From Diploptera punctata (lineage: Eukaryota > Arthropoda > Insecta > Blattodea > Blaberidae), in contig JASPKZ010009951.1 in NCBI GenBank assembly GCA_030220185.1, positions 62,001 to 126,000 on the forward strand: DNA of 64,000 nt. Reading direction: 5' to 3'. Every line of letters begins with the position of its first letter. Within the stretch, counting starts at the first letter, position 1. Position numbers and translations under genes: made by a program. The notes under the pieces were generated by a model. The model made no database searches. It was not told the DNA's origin and was given only the letters and a program-made list of their open reading frames with translations. Of this stretch, positions 43,650 to 55,879 are shown piece after piece.

Positions 43650-45150
43650 AACTATTTTAGGAAATTGGTTTCAAATAAATGCATACTTAGCCGCTATAGG
43701 CTTAATTATTATAGTCCTGCTACTGAGTAAAATATGTAATTTTAATATAAGTGAATTCTTTGTAATGTAACTAATATGAAAGCTTATTAATATTCTTAAG
43801 AATTTTCTTCTTATGTCTACATTCACACGGTTAAATATGAGAGACAGAGCCATATCATAGAAAACGTTTAAAAATAGTAAATTCTAAAGCTGCTATACCA
43901 TTGTTTTATCCTTTTATATTGTTAGACTCGTGTATAAGTTGATTCAGTTGATATATTAAACAAACGCTCAAAATATAGAACATTTTTTTCGAGGATAGTC
44001 ATGAGGAGAGCAAAATTACTTCTTCAACCACTTTCAACATCGTGATGGCTTTTGAGGCTTTGCATTGGTTTTCAAAAGGCGGGCAAAGCAATAAAAAAGA
44101 AATAAGAAAGATTATGCTATGTCTGGAGTAACCCAGTAACTGCTTTTCAAAAAAACATTTAATTCAACGACAACAAATTTAATTTTTATGACGGAGTTAG
44201 GAATATCGCGAACCCTACTCTAGGTTTATTCATAACTCATGCATTGCCATTATTTCGATTAAAACTATGTTTAACTGTAAACATTATTCAGTGAAATTAA
44301 TTAATAGACATGCAGCAGCCATATCAGTGTTGAAGAATGCAATATAGGCGAAATAAATTGTAATAAATTTACAAACGCCAAAATAAAGTTTATTTAAAGT
44401 ACAAAGTAGGTTTCTTTATAATAGGCCTAGATTATTTCCAGCTTCAAATACATGTAGATATTATATACAACTTGATATCTCGTTTATTTTATTACCAATG
44501 TCCACATTGGCATTTAATTTGTTTTAAATATGTGTACTTGATGTCTGATTGATTTAATAGTATCTCAGAAATTTCGTGTTCCATTTCTGATTATATTATT
44601 TTTTCTTTTAAATTTATATGTTATACTCAGGCTCATGCGCGTAATTGAGTAGCTTCTTGAATTGGAAAGTTCCAAATTTGTTTTAGAAATGTTGGAATTA
44701 AAGTTGAAGTGTTCTTGGATTCAACATCGTTCAATTGAGCTAAGATGCTGAGTGTGAACTATTGAGACTTTTCGACAGGGATATGGCTTTTCATAGCTAA
44801 ATATTATTTTTAACGCGCCACGTGTATCTTGTAGGAACTAATGGATTTTAACTTATCTTCCGAAGAAAAACTGGGTTATCGAATGTTTACCACTCGATAA
44901 ATCCATCATCTACTTTTGCTGGGACCATACCCGAACATGGATCTAAAGACGAATTCTCGGTGGTTTTACAACATAATGCAAGTATGTCTACTTATACCAA
45001 ACACAAAATAAACTCGTAAATGACTTGGTGTATGTTCCAGTTTTTTTTACATGTTCAATTACCGAGTAATATTACGTGTTTGTGTTTCTATATTCTGTTC
45101 CTCTAAGTTCTGAACAACAGTAGGCCTATATGTATTATAGTCCAATAACT
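43650..45150. other. no gene seen
   Basis: AT-rich sequence with no ORF, splice-flanked exon or repeat that I can defend. Confidence 0.45.
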
Positions 45151-45152
45151 AA

Positions 45153-45312
45153 TCCCACCGTCGTGGTCTTGGGGTACGCAGAGGACCCGGGTTCGATCCC
45201 CGGTCAGGACAAGTTTTCTGGGTAAAGGTTTTTCTTTAAGGGTTTTCCTATCCTGTGACAAATGTCAGAAAACTTTAAGGCCAAATGATTCCCGAAAATT
45301 ATTTAACATCAT
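45153..45312 (+). repeat. SINE, family A, old 3'-truncated copy
   Basis: Head CCACCGTCGTGGTCTTGGGG, box B GGGTTCGATCCCC and body to CCCGAAAATTATTTAACATC. It is diverged and lacks the hairpin end. Confidence 0.75.
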
Positions 45313-45712
45313 AATCATCCTGTAATATTATCCTTGTTTAGCCTAATGTATGGAGTGTCTTGCCTTAAATATTGGTGTTATCTCGGAAGTGGCCCCGACA
45401 TTCAGCTAATTACTCATCCGAGGAGGCCCTCCATGTTCTTGAGTGGCCAAGAAAGTAAGTGTGTGATCTAGAGTTTTAAATCCTATCCCTACAGGTGCTG
45501 TTCCTGTATGGGACACGTAAAGTACCTATAAATGGAGAGGCTAATCTAAGATAAAGAAAGAGATAATCTAATAACTCTATTCTAATTAAAGTTCGAATTT
45601 TAATTTGTTTATTTTGTGTGGGTTCGCGGGAATGGCAGTTGACACTGTCAGTATAATTTCCACGTTTGTGAAGCCTTTAAGTTATGAAAGGTGTATTTAA
45701 ATGCAATTGCAG

Positions 45713-45947
45713 CTTTAGGTCTACATCTGTCACCTTCCCATGAAATGGACTACTTCTTGGTCGGGTTTCTGCACGAAATCAAACGAGTTCCTTCGTCTGT
45801 AGTCACGAATGACGGAGCTAGGTCGTCCATAGATGTAGATCAGATATATGACGGAAATGTTAGCGTCAATCTTAATATAGCATATTCGAGTATTGAACAC
45901 CCACTGACATCGGAAACTGTATTATTGATGAGCCAAGCTTCCTATCG
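45713..45947 (+). CDS. candidate internal exon, unknown protein
   Basis: A 235 nt stop-free segment framed by an acceptor ..AATTGCAG (45712) and a strong donor TATCG|GTAAGTAG. It enters with two bases completing a codon and leaves in phase 2. The 78-residue translation begins LGLHLSPSHEMDYFLVGFL, continues HEIKRVPSSVVTNDGARSS, IDVDQIYDGNVSVNLNIA and ends ..SETVLLMSQASYR. It is balanced in composition and unlike the surrounding AT-rich DNA. The opposite strand is closed. I do not recognise the family and could not find the neighbouring exons, so a chance open frame or a fragment of an unrecognised transposon remains possible. Confidence 0.45.
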
Positions 45948-45959
45948 GTAAGTAGTAGG

Positions 45960-46795
45960 GCTCCAATCAACATCATAGTTGTTCTGTGGTTTGAACTCAA
46001 TTCTAGAGGCAGCTTCTCATGTTATTAGTGAAATGGAATATTTTAATTGCTAAATGTTTTCTATATACATCATAGCTACTGTAGTCGATGCCCCCATTTC
46101 GGACTATGGAAATTTCTTATGCATGCACTAATCTGAGACATAGTATTTACTTTCTGTCCTAATAGTAACTTACATCAATATAGGATCCATGGATGTTAGC
46201 ATGGCTGGACTGTGCCGATGTGTTTTTTATCACAAGAGGATCTTACACATTTTCAGTTGTCGATCGCCTTGAAATTTTGCATCCATAGAGACTATATTAA
46301 ACGAATACTAAACACAATAAATGGCCATCTAATACATACCGTAACATTCCGAAATTAAATGTCAAACTATTGTGAAAATCTTGTAGTTTAAAAACTTCTT
46401 ACCAAGATTAGCCCATATCTGTATTTATTTATAGACATTCTGTAAAGCTCTTTATCAGAAATGTAAATATATGTACAAAACACAACTTCCGAAAGTATTG
46501 CACGGACGAGAGGCGTACAATAAGATTGAAGAGGTGTCCTAACTATGAACTATACACGAGCTTTATATTATGACCAGAGTTTTCAGCGTTTTTCAGTCTG
46601 TTTTTGACGGACATTTTTGTATTTAGCATTATATTAATATAGCATCAACATATGCAAAGTTTTAAGATGATAGACGACTGAAAATCTAAGATTATCTTGT
46701 AAGAGTAATCCCCAAACTTCAAGCAACGAAAGCTAAAAGTTCGCCATTTTTCATCATTCTGTTTCCAAGTCTCATGAAGCATTTCTTTCATTAGA
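45960..46795. other. no gene seen
   Basis: Nothing supported between the candidate exon and the repeat nest at 46.8 kb. Confidence 0.4.
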
Positions 46796-47537
46796 TAAAG
46801 AGTAATTATCATAAGTCATTTCACGAGTGATTTTCAAATCATCGATAATTTCACTAGTCACGAAGTGACGTGTGAATTTATCTAGATAATTTTGATATCA
46901 AGAGTGGCATTTGGTAGGACTATTTAACGAATAAAATTAAGCTGTTTACTCAAAAATCGTTATTTAAATATAGTTACCGGTATTTTAAAATATGTATATA
47001 TTTAATGTAAACGGCGATATTTGAAAACAAATCAGAAATGTGTGGTTATGGTTAATTTGTTTATCTACTACAACTTGATCATATTATTTATTGTCAAATA
47101 AGATCACAATATTGTATGATTACACCCTAGTGGAGAAAAAATGAAACATATAAAACTGTATATTATAACCAACATTATAGGTTATTAATTATTTTTTAGT
47201 AAACAACTCAGTAAAATAATTATTTGAAAACACAATTATTGAACACACAATTGAGTTGCTCAGTGGAAAAGAGGCACATTCCACAAATCTGCCGATTGTG
47301 AGTTTTTGTTATGGTTAAGTAGATCCTGCTATCTTGCATCAATTCCAATAACTATTTGCACGGTGGTATGTGTCTATTCTTTAACAAGGAGCATAATAAA
47401 ACTTGAAGATTCTGAATTATAGAAATAGCTAGTGGAAAAAAGGCACATGCCACATTCTTTCTCTTTTATCTCAAGTGGTTACAGTCAATGTTCCTGATAG
47501 GTTGGCAGAAATGAAACTAACCAATCAGAATATAGTT

Positions 47538-47583
47538 CCACTGCCCTCTGGATCTATAATATTATAGATCCAGAGGGCAGTGG
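47538..47583. repeat. perfect 46 bp palindrome without spacer
   Basis: CCACTGCCCTCTGGATC.. to ..GATCCAGAGGGCAGTGG, centre between 47560 and 47561, 23 bp per arm with no mismatch. It could form a cruciform in DNA or a full hairpin in RNA. Confidence 0.97.
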
Positions 47584-47835
47584 CAGTTCTCAAATTATCT
47601 ACAACATTTTCAATATGTCTTACATAGATGTTGAAGTTTAATGCGTTTTCTGAAGAAAAAAAGGCAAGTTAATAGTAAAAGAAGGAATCATCATGAAAAT
47701 AAGTGGGAGGATAATGAAAGAAAAGTCTGAAAAATAGTGTATAACAATAAGAAGATTGTGCCAACAAAGGAGTTTGTAAATAGTGGAACACGTGTTGCAA
47801 ACTAATATCATGTGATTTCACTCCACTAATGATTA

Positions 47836-48195
47836 ATGAAGGTAAGAGAGGTTATGCAAAAAAGAGAAAAGATGAAACATAAGTCAAAGGAAGGTTTCAT
47901 TCAGGTACTATGCTCGTGTAATACTAGCGAACTTGAAGTCTGTAGAAGTGCATTTCTAGCAGTCCACGGAATATCAATAAAATGTTTAAGAACTGTTCGG
48001 AAAAGTGAAGAATGTGTTAGGAAAGTTTCTGATGATGAAGAAGAAAGTCAATCAACATCAGAAATTTGTGTCCATACACCCACTGAAGATGGAAGAGGCA
48101 TTATGTGGGGCATATGCCACTACTTAATTTGCACAAATTACTTGTCCTATTACTTAAAAATTCTTAATACTAGGAATATTTCAACTAATATTTAA
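47836..48195 (+). pseudogene. transposon-borne protein fragment
   Basis: A 119-codon frame inside the TIR element. It has a basic, lysine-rich start (MKVREVMQKREKMKHKSKEG), then FIQVLCSCNTSELEVCRSAF, LAVHGISIKCLRTVRKSEE, and an acidic stretch SDDEEESQSTSE. The pattern VCR..FL..HGIS.K.LRT..K recalls the N-terminal region of a class of insect transposase-like proteins, but I cannot name the superfamily. There is no DDE triad, so the element is non-autonomous. Confidence 0.5.
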
Positions 48196-48629
48196 TACGA
48201 TATTCAATACATCATCTACTTCAAGATTCTGGTTAAAAAATTAAAACATAGTGTCCATATTCCATTTTCAGAAATTCCTTGTTTCTGTAAAATAGTTTTC
48301 TTGTGGCATGTGTCTTTATTCCACTGGGAAACTCAATTATCAAATGTGTAGTTCGAAGGAATATGTTCGTTATTTGCTATATTCAATGTATTTGTTTAAG
48401 AGTCAGTCACTGCAAAATAATACTCTGACCTATTCAGAATATTAAAAAAGGAGGAGCTTTTTTATCACAAAAGCAGGAACTGGTAAAGATAATTCGATAA
48501 AGAGCTAGTTGAAACACCGACTGTCATTGGTTGTAAAACAAAATTCATTGAAACGTGATTGATCATTGACTCCCATTTGGGGCATGAGTTAAATAGTCAT
48601 TATTACTACATTATGACTACTCGTATACA

Positions 48630-48770
48630 GAATGGACAATACAAGATTACCCAAAATGATCAACACCTACAAACCACATGGAAAAATATCTTTGGGACGG
48701 CCCAAGGAAAACGATGGACTTGAGACCGGAACAGGTCGCATTGACCTAATCCTGGAAAGGAAGAAGAAGA
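48630..48770 (+). pseudogene. LINE RT C-terminal scrap
   Basis: The translation MDNTRLPKMINTYKPHGKIS, LGRPKENDGLETGTGRIDL is the R.P....Y.P.GKR..GRPK..W pattern at the end of several LINE polyproteins. It lies at the outer border of the repeat nest. Confidence 0.5.
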
Positions 48771-48934
48771 TTACTACATCCATATATGAAATTGAGGGAT
48801 TACGTCAAACAAATTGATTGAATCTCTCGCTTGCTAGCCAGTGACAGTAACCACTTCAATCAGTCTTGGCTTTTCCCAGTTACACCAGAACTTATTTATA
48901 TACGCGTAAATATATATTTATTTAGTTAGTTATT

Positions 48935-49320
48935 TGAGAGGGCCGTGGTGGTCTAGTGGTTATGTTCCTTACCTCTGGTCCCGAGAGTTGCGAATTCAAA
49001 CCCGGCCGGGGTCGATAGATTTTTAGGATGAAAAAATCCAAGGAACAAGTCCTCCGGGAGAGAATTTAAATTGTGGGTCATGAGTCTGAAGATTTTCAGG
49101 CTCGTAAAAGAACCGCAAGCCTGAATAAAAATGCCTCTGTGCAAAATTTAACCGACCTTCATCCATCCAAGTAATATCTTAGTTGGCCACTAGATGTCTC
49201 TTTGGGGCGATATGCTAACAATATGCCACTCGTTGACATCTGTAGGTAAATAAGCGTAACTAAAATTAGCGTGTTACGAAACTCACGTTAGAGAGCACCC
49301 ATATCCCCATACATGTCGTA
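48935..49320 (+). repeat. SINE, family B (full length)
   Basis: Head GTGGTGGTCTAGTGGTTATG (box A), box B AATTCAAACCCGG, body with GTCCTCCGGGAG, TTTTCAGGCTCGTAAAAGAA and ACTCGTTGACATCTGTAGG, 3' end near CACCCATATCCCCATACATG, followed by (TA)n. Confidence 0.85.
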
Positions 49321-49324
<4 letters not shown>

Positions 49325-49364
<40 letters not shown>

Positions 49365-49431
49365 GGTGTGTATTTTATAACTATATTAGGCGTAAATATT
49401 ACAGATTCGGTATATATATATATATATATAT
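49325..49431 (+). repeat. (TA)n and (CA)n microsatellites
   Basis: Two TA runs (49325-49353, 49412-49430) with a short CA run (49354-49364) between them. Confidence 0.9.
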
Positions 49432-50058
49432 GTTTGCTGAAATGTATTCTATGCGCCGTGCAATGTATCAATGTATATTCTATTTAGAAATCTTATAAAA
49501 TCTGTGATGTATAATTTTGCCCAATTGGATTTTGAAATGGAGCATATTCTGTATTTTACTGTTGTATTGTGGAAGAGCTGTTTCTCGACATTAGAAAAAC
49601 AAGTATGAACTGTCATTAATCAACAACAAATGTTTTGTGTTGTTTATTTATGCTTGGCACCTGTGAACAGTTTTCTATTTGCAAGTTTTATTGCCTGTTG
49701 AACTACTCTAGTCAAAACAAGCCAAATACATTCCTCGCATAAATTCTCCGAACAAATAAATGTCGAATAATAATAACTAGGATTCTTACTCATATTCCTC
49801 TTTCTTCATTTCATCATCAAAAGTTTCTATTTCATTGTTCCTTTTGTCGATTTCGACATTATTTTATTTCCGGGAAAAGATAAATCAATTGCATGCACTC
49901 ATGTATATTCAGACACATTAAAATGTATTGTATCTGGCATCACTGTAGACTTATAAATAATAATAAAGAAAAGCGCACGAATGTGCATAGTGTCATATAC
50001 ATTGTACATGTTAAGTTTCTTTGCTGTAGGCTGTTATTGATTTGGTCCTTTCTTTGCA

Positions 50059-50355
50059 TCATTGGATGTGGCATTTTCCACACTCTTTGCCGCACAGTTC
50101 ACTGGTTGGATCATGGAATAGCTTGATGGTGCATATCTTATGATGAAAACCATTGATTCTGAGCCTAGTTATCACATGTCGGAGGTCATAGTTTGCTCTG
50201 GTCCAGTCTCGATTCAGAAAGACATCTGATGCATAGAAGTCCTCTTGTATTTCCGCTCTTTTTTCTTTCCTTTTTTGGACTGCTGATTTCCAGGCTGTCT
50301 TGGCTGGCAGTTGAAGTTGAAGCCTTAGGTCTTCTAAGAAGGTTTCCATTGCCAT
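50059..50355 (-). pseudogene. LINE RNase H-side C-terminus fragment
   Basis: The minus-strand frame ends DLRHVITRLRINGFHHKICT..FHDPTSELCGKECGKCHIQ. It follows the ..V.L.RLR.GH..L......P.C..CG pattern that closes many jockey-like LINE ORF2 proteins, with the zinc-knuckle cysteines. The upstream part is not recognisable. Confidence 0.5.
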
Positions 50356-50639
50356 TTCATATACTAATGTGGAGGGGTGATCTTCGAGACTTATACATAA
50401 GGGGACGTTTAGACAGGTGGTTTGTGTGATTATTTATCACCTGTATATGGAACGGATCTTTGGACTTCTGACAATTCAACATTAAGAATTGTGGGTCTGT
50501 GTTGTCACAGCAACGCATTCAACAACCAATCACTGCGTGCTCATCCCTAAGGCGCTTTCACATACACCAGCCAAACCTGAGATGGTGGCAATGACGGCAC
50601 CCTAGCAATGAAATCAAATGAGAGCTTTCATACACAGCC

Positions 50640-51062
50640 CGGTCCGGCAAATTTACCGGTCTGGCAGCCGACACTATCTATAGTCCAGCTGCCGAGAGCT
50701 GGCTCTGACAGTGTTGCCGATATGGATATTCAGTGGGAGGGGCCGCTTTATGTACCACGCGGAATATCAAATCAGCGCACTTTCTGTTTATCCAGAACGT
50801 AAATATTATGAATCTAAGAAATAAATGCTCATTTTATTATGCGAAATTGAAAATGAAACAAAAATACGAGTTCTCATTTATCGCTATTAAACTCGCTATT
50901 CAGCCGACAACATCGCAGCATTTTCAAACCTTACTAGCGGCGTCAAGAGCAGTGATTGGTTGTGGCAGACATTCATTCCCACGTTAACTACTTCCTTATT
51001 GGCAGTAGAGGGCGGATTTCTCCCTTTACTCCTCATATAACCTAAACGTCTCAGTGGCTGCA
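50640..51062. mobile_element. MITE family 2, second copy
   Basis: Shares with 38441-38738 the block TGTTGCCGATATGGATATTC..GGGAGGGGCC, CGACAACATCGCAGCA, GCGGCGTCAAGAG and AGTGATTGGTTGTGGCAGAC. It carries an extra approx. 110 bp in the middle (about 50770-50890), and its ends are diverged. Confidence 0.75.
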
Positions 51063-51589
51063 CTATAATGCAGTTAGTATTGAATTAGACAATTTGGATG
51101 CCGGAGATGTGTGTGTGGTTTATTTACACATCAGTATTGCAGTTTTTTCATCACGATACGTCTTTCATTGGTTTCCTGCATTTCAGTCATTGCGAAAATA
51201 AGTAAATAGTGAAAGTACAATATCATGGCGTTGACAGAACTTCTGGAATGTAAACCCTGCGTATGGGATAAAACAGTTGATCGTTTTAAACATAAAATCG
51301 AAAAACAAAATGGGTGGAATAAAGTGTTACATTTTCGAAGAAGATCTCCAATAAAAATACAAAATAGAACAACTAAAAATAGATTATTATAGGCTCTAAT
51401 AAACGTTGGATGGAGACATTTGGCCGCCACTGGCTTCGGTTTTACCGGTATGTGTGATAGCGCCCTCTCTCACCCACAAACTGTAACATTCTCGCAAAGT
51501 AATTTGAAAAGTTGGAAGTTCTCCAAAATATAACCACGTGATTTGTTTGGTTTTTATTTCTATCTTAAGTATTAGTATCCAATTAATGA

Positions 51590-51745
51590 GGTGGGAGAAT
51601 AACATTAACTGTGATTTGAAGGAAGTAGATTATACAGGAAATAATTGAAAAGCATTAGCTCAGGATAAGGATGTACAGAGAGCTTATGTCCGCGCGGCTA
51701 TGAACCTACGGGTTCGATAGTCCCAGTGAGTAAGTAACTAAGTAT
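51590..51745 (+). mobile_element. LINE 3' end insertion with target-site duplication
   Basis: Last 150 bp of the 6.3 kb family, from GAGGTGGGAGAATAACATTA to the hairpin GAACCTACGGGTTC (51702-51715) and the GTAAGTAA tail. The flanks AGTATCCAATTAAT and AGTATTTTCCAATTAAT resemble a target-site duplication. Confidence 0.75.
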
Positions 51746-51981
51746 TTTCCAATTAATTACTGAGTATTTCTGTTGTAATTATACCTTTTTCATTATTCAT
51801 GCGATATATTACCCTGTTTGAAATACAAATTCTGGCGCGCTGATATTCCTACCACTACCGCTGTAGTAACTCATGAGTGGTAACATTGTACCCCTTTCTC
51901 TAGATTTCAGTTGTAACTGTCGGAAGTTCAAATATCCGTTAATTCAACTAATTCAGAATTGGTCCATGTTATATGTATATG

Positions 51982-52312
51982 TCCACCGCTGTGGTCTCGA
52001 GGTAGCGTGCTGCCTTCTCACGCAGCGGGCCGGGTTCGATCCCTGGTCGGGGCAGTTTTTCTGGGTGAGGTTTTTATCGGGGTTTTTCCTCGCCTGTAAG
52101 ACAAATGTCAGGAAAACTTTAAGGCCCAAACGGTCCCCGAAATCATATGGCCATCATCATCGTCCTTATCATTATCATCATTATCATCCTACACGGCGTT
52201 GAAAGCAACGGGAAGCTACCACACCTACAATTCCCTAGTAAAGCTGCAAGCATAGCATGAAAATGCTATGAATGCAGTGAAGGACCTGCCTTTGGGCAGA
52301 ATTACTATGGAT

Positions 52313-52316
<4 letters not shown>
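51982..52316 (+). repeat. SINE, family A, with (TA)n 3' neighbour
   Basis: Full length. The second hairpin has loop TTTG. It is followed by about 40 bp of TA (52316-52355). Confidence 0.9.
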
Positions 52317-52357
<41 letters not shown>

Positions 52358-52359
52358 CT

Positions 52360-53010
52360 ATGAATGAAGTGACACAAGAACGACATACTCCAATACGAAT
52401 GATGCCGCAATGGTCAATGTATTATCCATTTAGGTTTATGCAACATTGTTCGGCTACCAGAAAAAAATATACGTAAACAGCAATGCTACCGATGTATAAA
52501 TAGCCAGTTTGTCTTTGACGAAGAGGTCCTTTAAAAATATTAATAATTTTAACTACTGCAATAAGGGTTAAAAATAAATAGGTTTTTTTTTTCTATGAGT
52601 ATCTGGACTTCTGGAAGCCTACAGTAAGCCTAGTAATTTGGGCCTATGGTACATATTCGCTCATACTCTCTATCCAAGTTTCCACATTAAAGAGAATTAT
52701 CGGCTTTTTATTTAATTACTTCATTTTAGAGTTATAGATTATAATAGGTGCATTCTAACTGTTTGGTAATCATTATTGAAATTACATAATAATTTAACGG
52801 TGTTCAAAACATTAGTAGCAGCTACATCCAGCCGTTATATATCCCCAACTTTATAGTTTAATTAATCATTAGTTAAAAATTACCTAATGTACAAAGTAAA
52901 TGTACAGTAGACGGTAGAGTACTCCGAAATGAGTTCGAGAGTTTAAAAAATTCAGCAGTTTAAAAATGTCAATTTTAAATTCCCGAGATGTTGAACGATA
53001 AATATGATAA
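52360..53010. other. no gene seen
   Basis: AT-rich spacer between two SINEs. Confidence 0.4.
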
Positions 53011-53319
53011 TCCATCCAGCCATAGTAATTCTGCCCGAGGGAAGATCTTTCACTGCAAACATAGCATTTTCATGTATGCTTTGCAGCTTTACTAGGGAAT
53101 TATAGGTGTGGTAGCTTCCCGTTGCTTTCCACACAGATGAAGGATGATGGTGATGGCCGGATGATTTTCGGGGACTGTTGGGCCCTAAGCTTTTTGACAT
53201 TTGTCTTACAGGTGAGGAAAAACCCCGAAAAAACCTCACCCAAGAACCTGTTCCGACGGGAATCGAACTCGGGCCTGCTGCGTGAAAAGGCAGCACGCTA
53301 CCTCGAGACCACAGCGGTG
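53011..53319 (-). repeat. SINE, family A
   Basis: Full-length minus-strand copy with the hairpins in reverse (CTGCCCGAGGG near 53031). It is followed by (AAT)n at 53333-53385. Confidence 0.9.
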
Positions 53320-53329
53320 ACATAATGAC

Positions 53330-53390
53330 GATAATAATGATAATAATAATAATAATAATAATAATAATTAATAATAATAATAATAACAGT
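53330..53390 (+). repeat. (AAT)n microsatellite
   Basis: AAT and GAT units over about 60 bp. Confidence 0.9.
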
Positions 53391-53394
53391 TAAT

Positions 53395-54835
53395 ACTTCT
53401 ACAGCTTAAAATAGACATGGAACGATATTTTCCTAACTCAAAATACTCAGGTTGGACACCATTTCTCTTTATTTGATCCATGAGATCTGGGATTTGTTGT
53501 ATATATTTTTCTGTGTATGATAGGCTATTAAATTCAAATAAATTCTAATATAGAAAGTATAGATTATTATAATTTTTGTACCGTAGACAGTAAAATGATT
53601 GAGACATTTATCGTATCATATCAAAAGTATACATCATTTTTCCAAATTCGATAGATTCTCAAAATTAAAAAAAAATGCCAATATACTAGTATCTCAAATT
53701 TTACATTAATTTGTCTATATAGTTGCCGAAACTATTGAATCATTTATGCAACATGACAATGCTATTTTTATATACTGTAATAAGTAGCCTTCTCTCCATT
53801 AAATTTAGATGGGCTGGCCTTCACCTGTCCTCCTATGATAACAGCTGTTTCATTTTATGAAAGAGGTGGAAGTATGTGGGTGCCAAGTCTGTTATATTCA
53901 AAATAAGTTCGCACTTGAACTCCAGAAGGTCCTGTATTTGTTGGCCAGTTTAAGGATGATTATTACTTGGGGAAAATATAAAAGCCCAACACCAATTTTC
54001 TATGTTATGAAATGATGTTCAGATATTTGGGACCTTGAGAAATATACCCGTAAATAATCATCATCAGCGTTACGCATGAGTAATGGGGCTCACTTCGCTT
54101 CCCGAAAATCATACCAGTTCTTTCCCCAAGACGTGGTATCTCTTCAATTTTTTTTAATCTAACAGAGTAACGCCTGTTTTGAGAATTTCTGTCCGAAAAT
54201 TTCTTTGGAAAGAATGAGTTTGTTTAGTTCACAGAGGGACTCGAAGCTTTGAAGGTAGCTAGTAAGAAAAATTATTTGTACACATGCTTATCTTAATTGC
54301 TATTAAACTCATCGGTTTCTTGTAGATCAAATCGATACTTCGGTCATTTAAGGCTGCATACTTCCCGATGATATCTTCATGGAATGGGTGTGTTTTCGTT
54401 AATTGTAATAGAAGTTCTTTCTGAATTTTAATATTCCCCAAAGAAGAGTTTCTCTTCTGAAATTGCATTCCTCGGGTATGTTTTTATATGCTTCAGACAA
54501 GAAAAACTTTTTTCCACAGGGTGAGGAGCATACCATGGAAATTCCTTAAACAATGACCATTTGAATCTAAGATTGTAGTGTTTATCTGAATATTTGACTT
54601 CTTTTGTACTACATATTTGTAGAGATTCAGTAGGCGTCTACAATTTAAAACTTACTTTTTATATTCATCTTTCTAACGTGAAAAATGTGTTTCCAATAAA
54701 ACACTCAATACATCGTTAAACAGGATTCATATTTAAAACACCACAACAATAGCCGAATAACGTGATACGAAAAAATTTCATACACAAAGCCTTGAATCAG
54801 ATGGTTTCGCTACTTCACTTGCGAGTATTTTGTAA
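53395..54835. other. no supported gene
   Basis: A minus-strand frame at 54259-54468 (MQFQKRNSSLGNIKIQKEL..) is open but has no splice borders I trust. I see no repeat signature. Confidence 0.4.
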
Positions 54836-54839
54836 TGCT

Positions 54840-55207
54840 AGACCTTAGCGGGTGACGTAACGGTTGTCAAGTCGACCAGCGAGCTAAGCTCCCCCGGAGG
54901 TCCAACAAAGTGGAAAGTACTTGAGCGCTGGCCGTAGGCCAGAATAACAGCACGCGGCGCGGGCGCTCTCTGTCACAACGATGAGTCCCGCCTGGTATAA
55001 TAATACAGAAATATGTTTGGTACTAAAACCAACAATCGTGATAAGGAAAATAAAGTTTAAAAATAATTCTGGTAAAAATAAGGTGAAGTGACACTTCCCC
55101 TGAAGAGCCGCTTTTGTTTCCTCGTGGCAGGAAACCAGCCTTACCGCCGAGTAAGACTGTTGATGGGACTGTCTTCTCAGAGTTAAACACACTAGGGTGG
55201 ATTTCAT
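54840..55207 (-). other. GC-rich island with a 107-codon open frame
   Basis: 54850-55000 is clearly GC-richer (GCACGCGGCGCGGGCGCTC) than the surrounding DNA. The minus-strand frame 55207-54884 stays open over the whole island: MKSTLVCLTLRRQSHQQSYS, AVRLVSCHEETKAALQGKC, a hydrophobic stretch LFLNFIFLITIVGF and an end ..RPALKYFPLCWTSGGA. The odd composition suggests translation of a repeat rather than a protein gene. I cannot place it. Confidence 0.4.
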
Positions 55208-55424
55208 TTTAGCTTTCAGTAATGTTTTATTTCACTATTATGAACGAAACGAAACTTTTTTACTGAAAGTCCAAAATATTGCCAATCTATAAACATAATT
55301 AGTATAAATATATTTTTGACACGTTTCATGGAAGGTTTAACATTAATGAACAAAATGTTTTACATTGCCTTTTTATATGAACCATGGAAATAAAACAAAT
55401 ATAAACATCTAGCCATTATTTTTA

Positions 55425-55625
55425 CGAATAAGAAGTGAATTTACAGTATCCTCCCCCTTCCCTTATAATGACGTCACAACATATACAGCATCAACTCCAG
55501 CTGTCACCAGTGCAGTTGTGCAGAATACAGTAACAGTTAAATGACTCTAAAAGTAAACATCATAAGAGTAACCTACATTTTTTCAGAACAGTTAGCAAAT
55601 ACACGCAATTAAATGGCTCCAAAAT
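55425..55625 (-). repeat. dispersed repeat shared with 6050-6265
   Basis: Reverse-orientation counterpart of the 6.05 kb repeat, with TCCTCCCCCTTCCCTTATAA and CAGTTGTGCAGAAT. Confidence 0.55.
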
Positions 55626-55879
55626 GAAAATAAACGATAGGAAAAACATCTACAATTACACTGAGCAACAAAAAAGAAACTTCTTTTTTATCTCAGAAAG
55701 AAAAATATGTGATTCTGATAGCATTTTTTCTCCTGAATTCAAATATGATGTCGGTTTTTCTCCATCACGCAAAGTTTCCGAGAGACAGGAATTTATAATT
55801 TCAAACACTTTAATATTTTTTACATTCGTAACTACACAATATTCGAACATTCGGACTCACCTAGAAAGTAAGAAATGAC

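Larger units (their letters stand above)
47246..48345. mobile_element. DNA transposon of about 1.1 kb with inverted ends
   Basis: The left end AATTGAGTTGCTCAGTGGAA..GGCACATTCCACA (47249-47285) matches the reverse complement of the right end TGTGGCATGTGTC..TTCCACTGGGAAACTCAATT (about 48302-48340). It contains the open frame at 47836-48195 and a perfect palindrome at 47538-47583. It interrupts an older repeat copy. Confidence 0.75.
46797..48612 (-). repeat. third copy of the 27.4-28.9 kb repeat, split by an insertion
   Basis: Reverse complement of the repeat units inside the Tigger element: CACGAGTGATTT.., AGAGTGGCATTTGGTAGGACT, GATCACAATATTG at the left part, and AGGAGGAGCTTTTTTATC, CACGATTGATCATTGACTCC-like sequence at the right part. 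The two halves are separated by the TIR element at 47246-48345. Its occurrence away from the Tigger element shows that this repeat moves independently. Confidence 0.75.
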
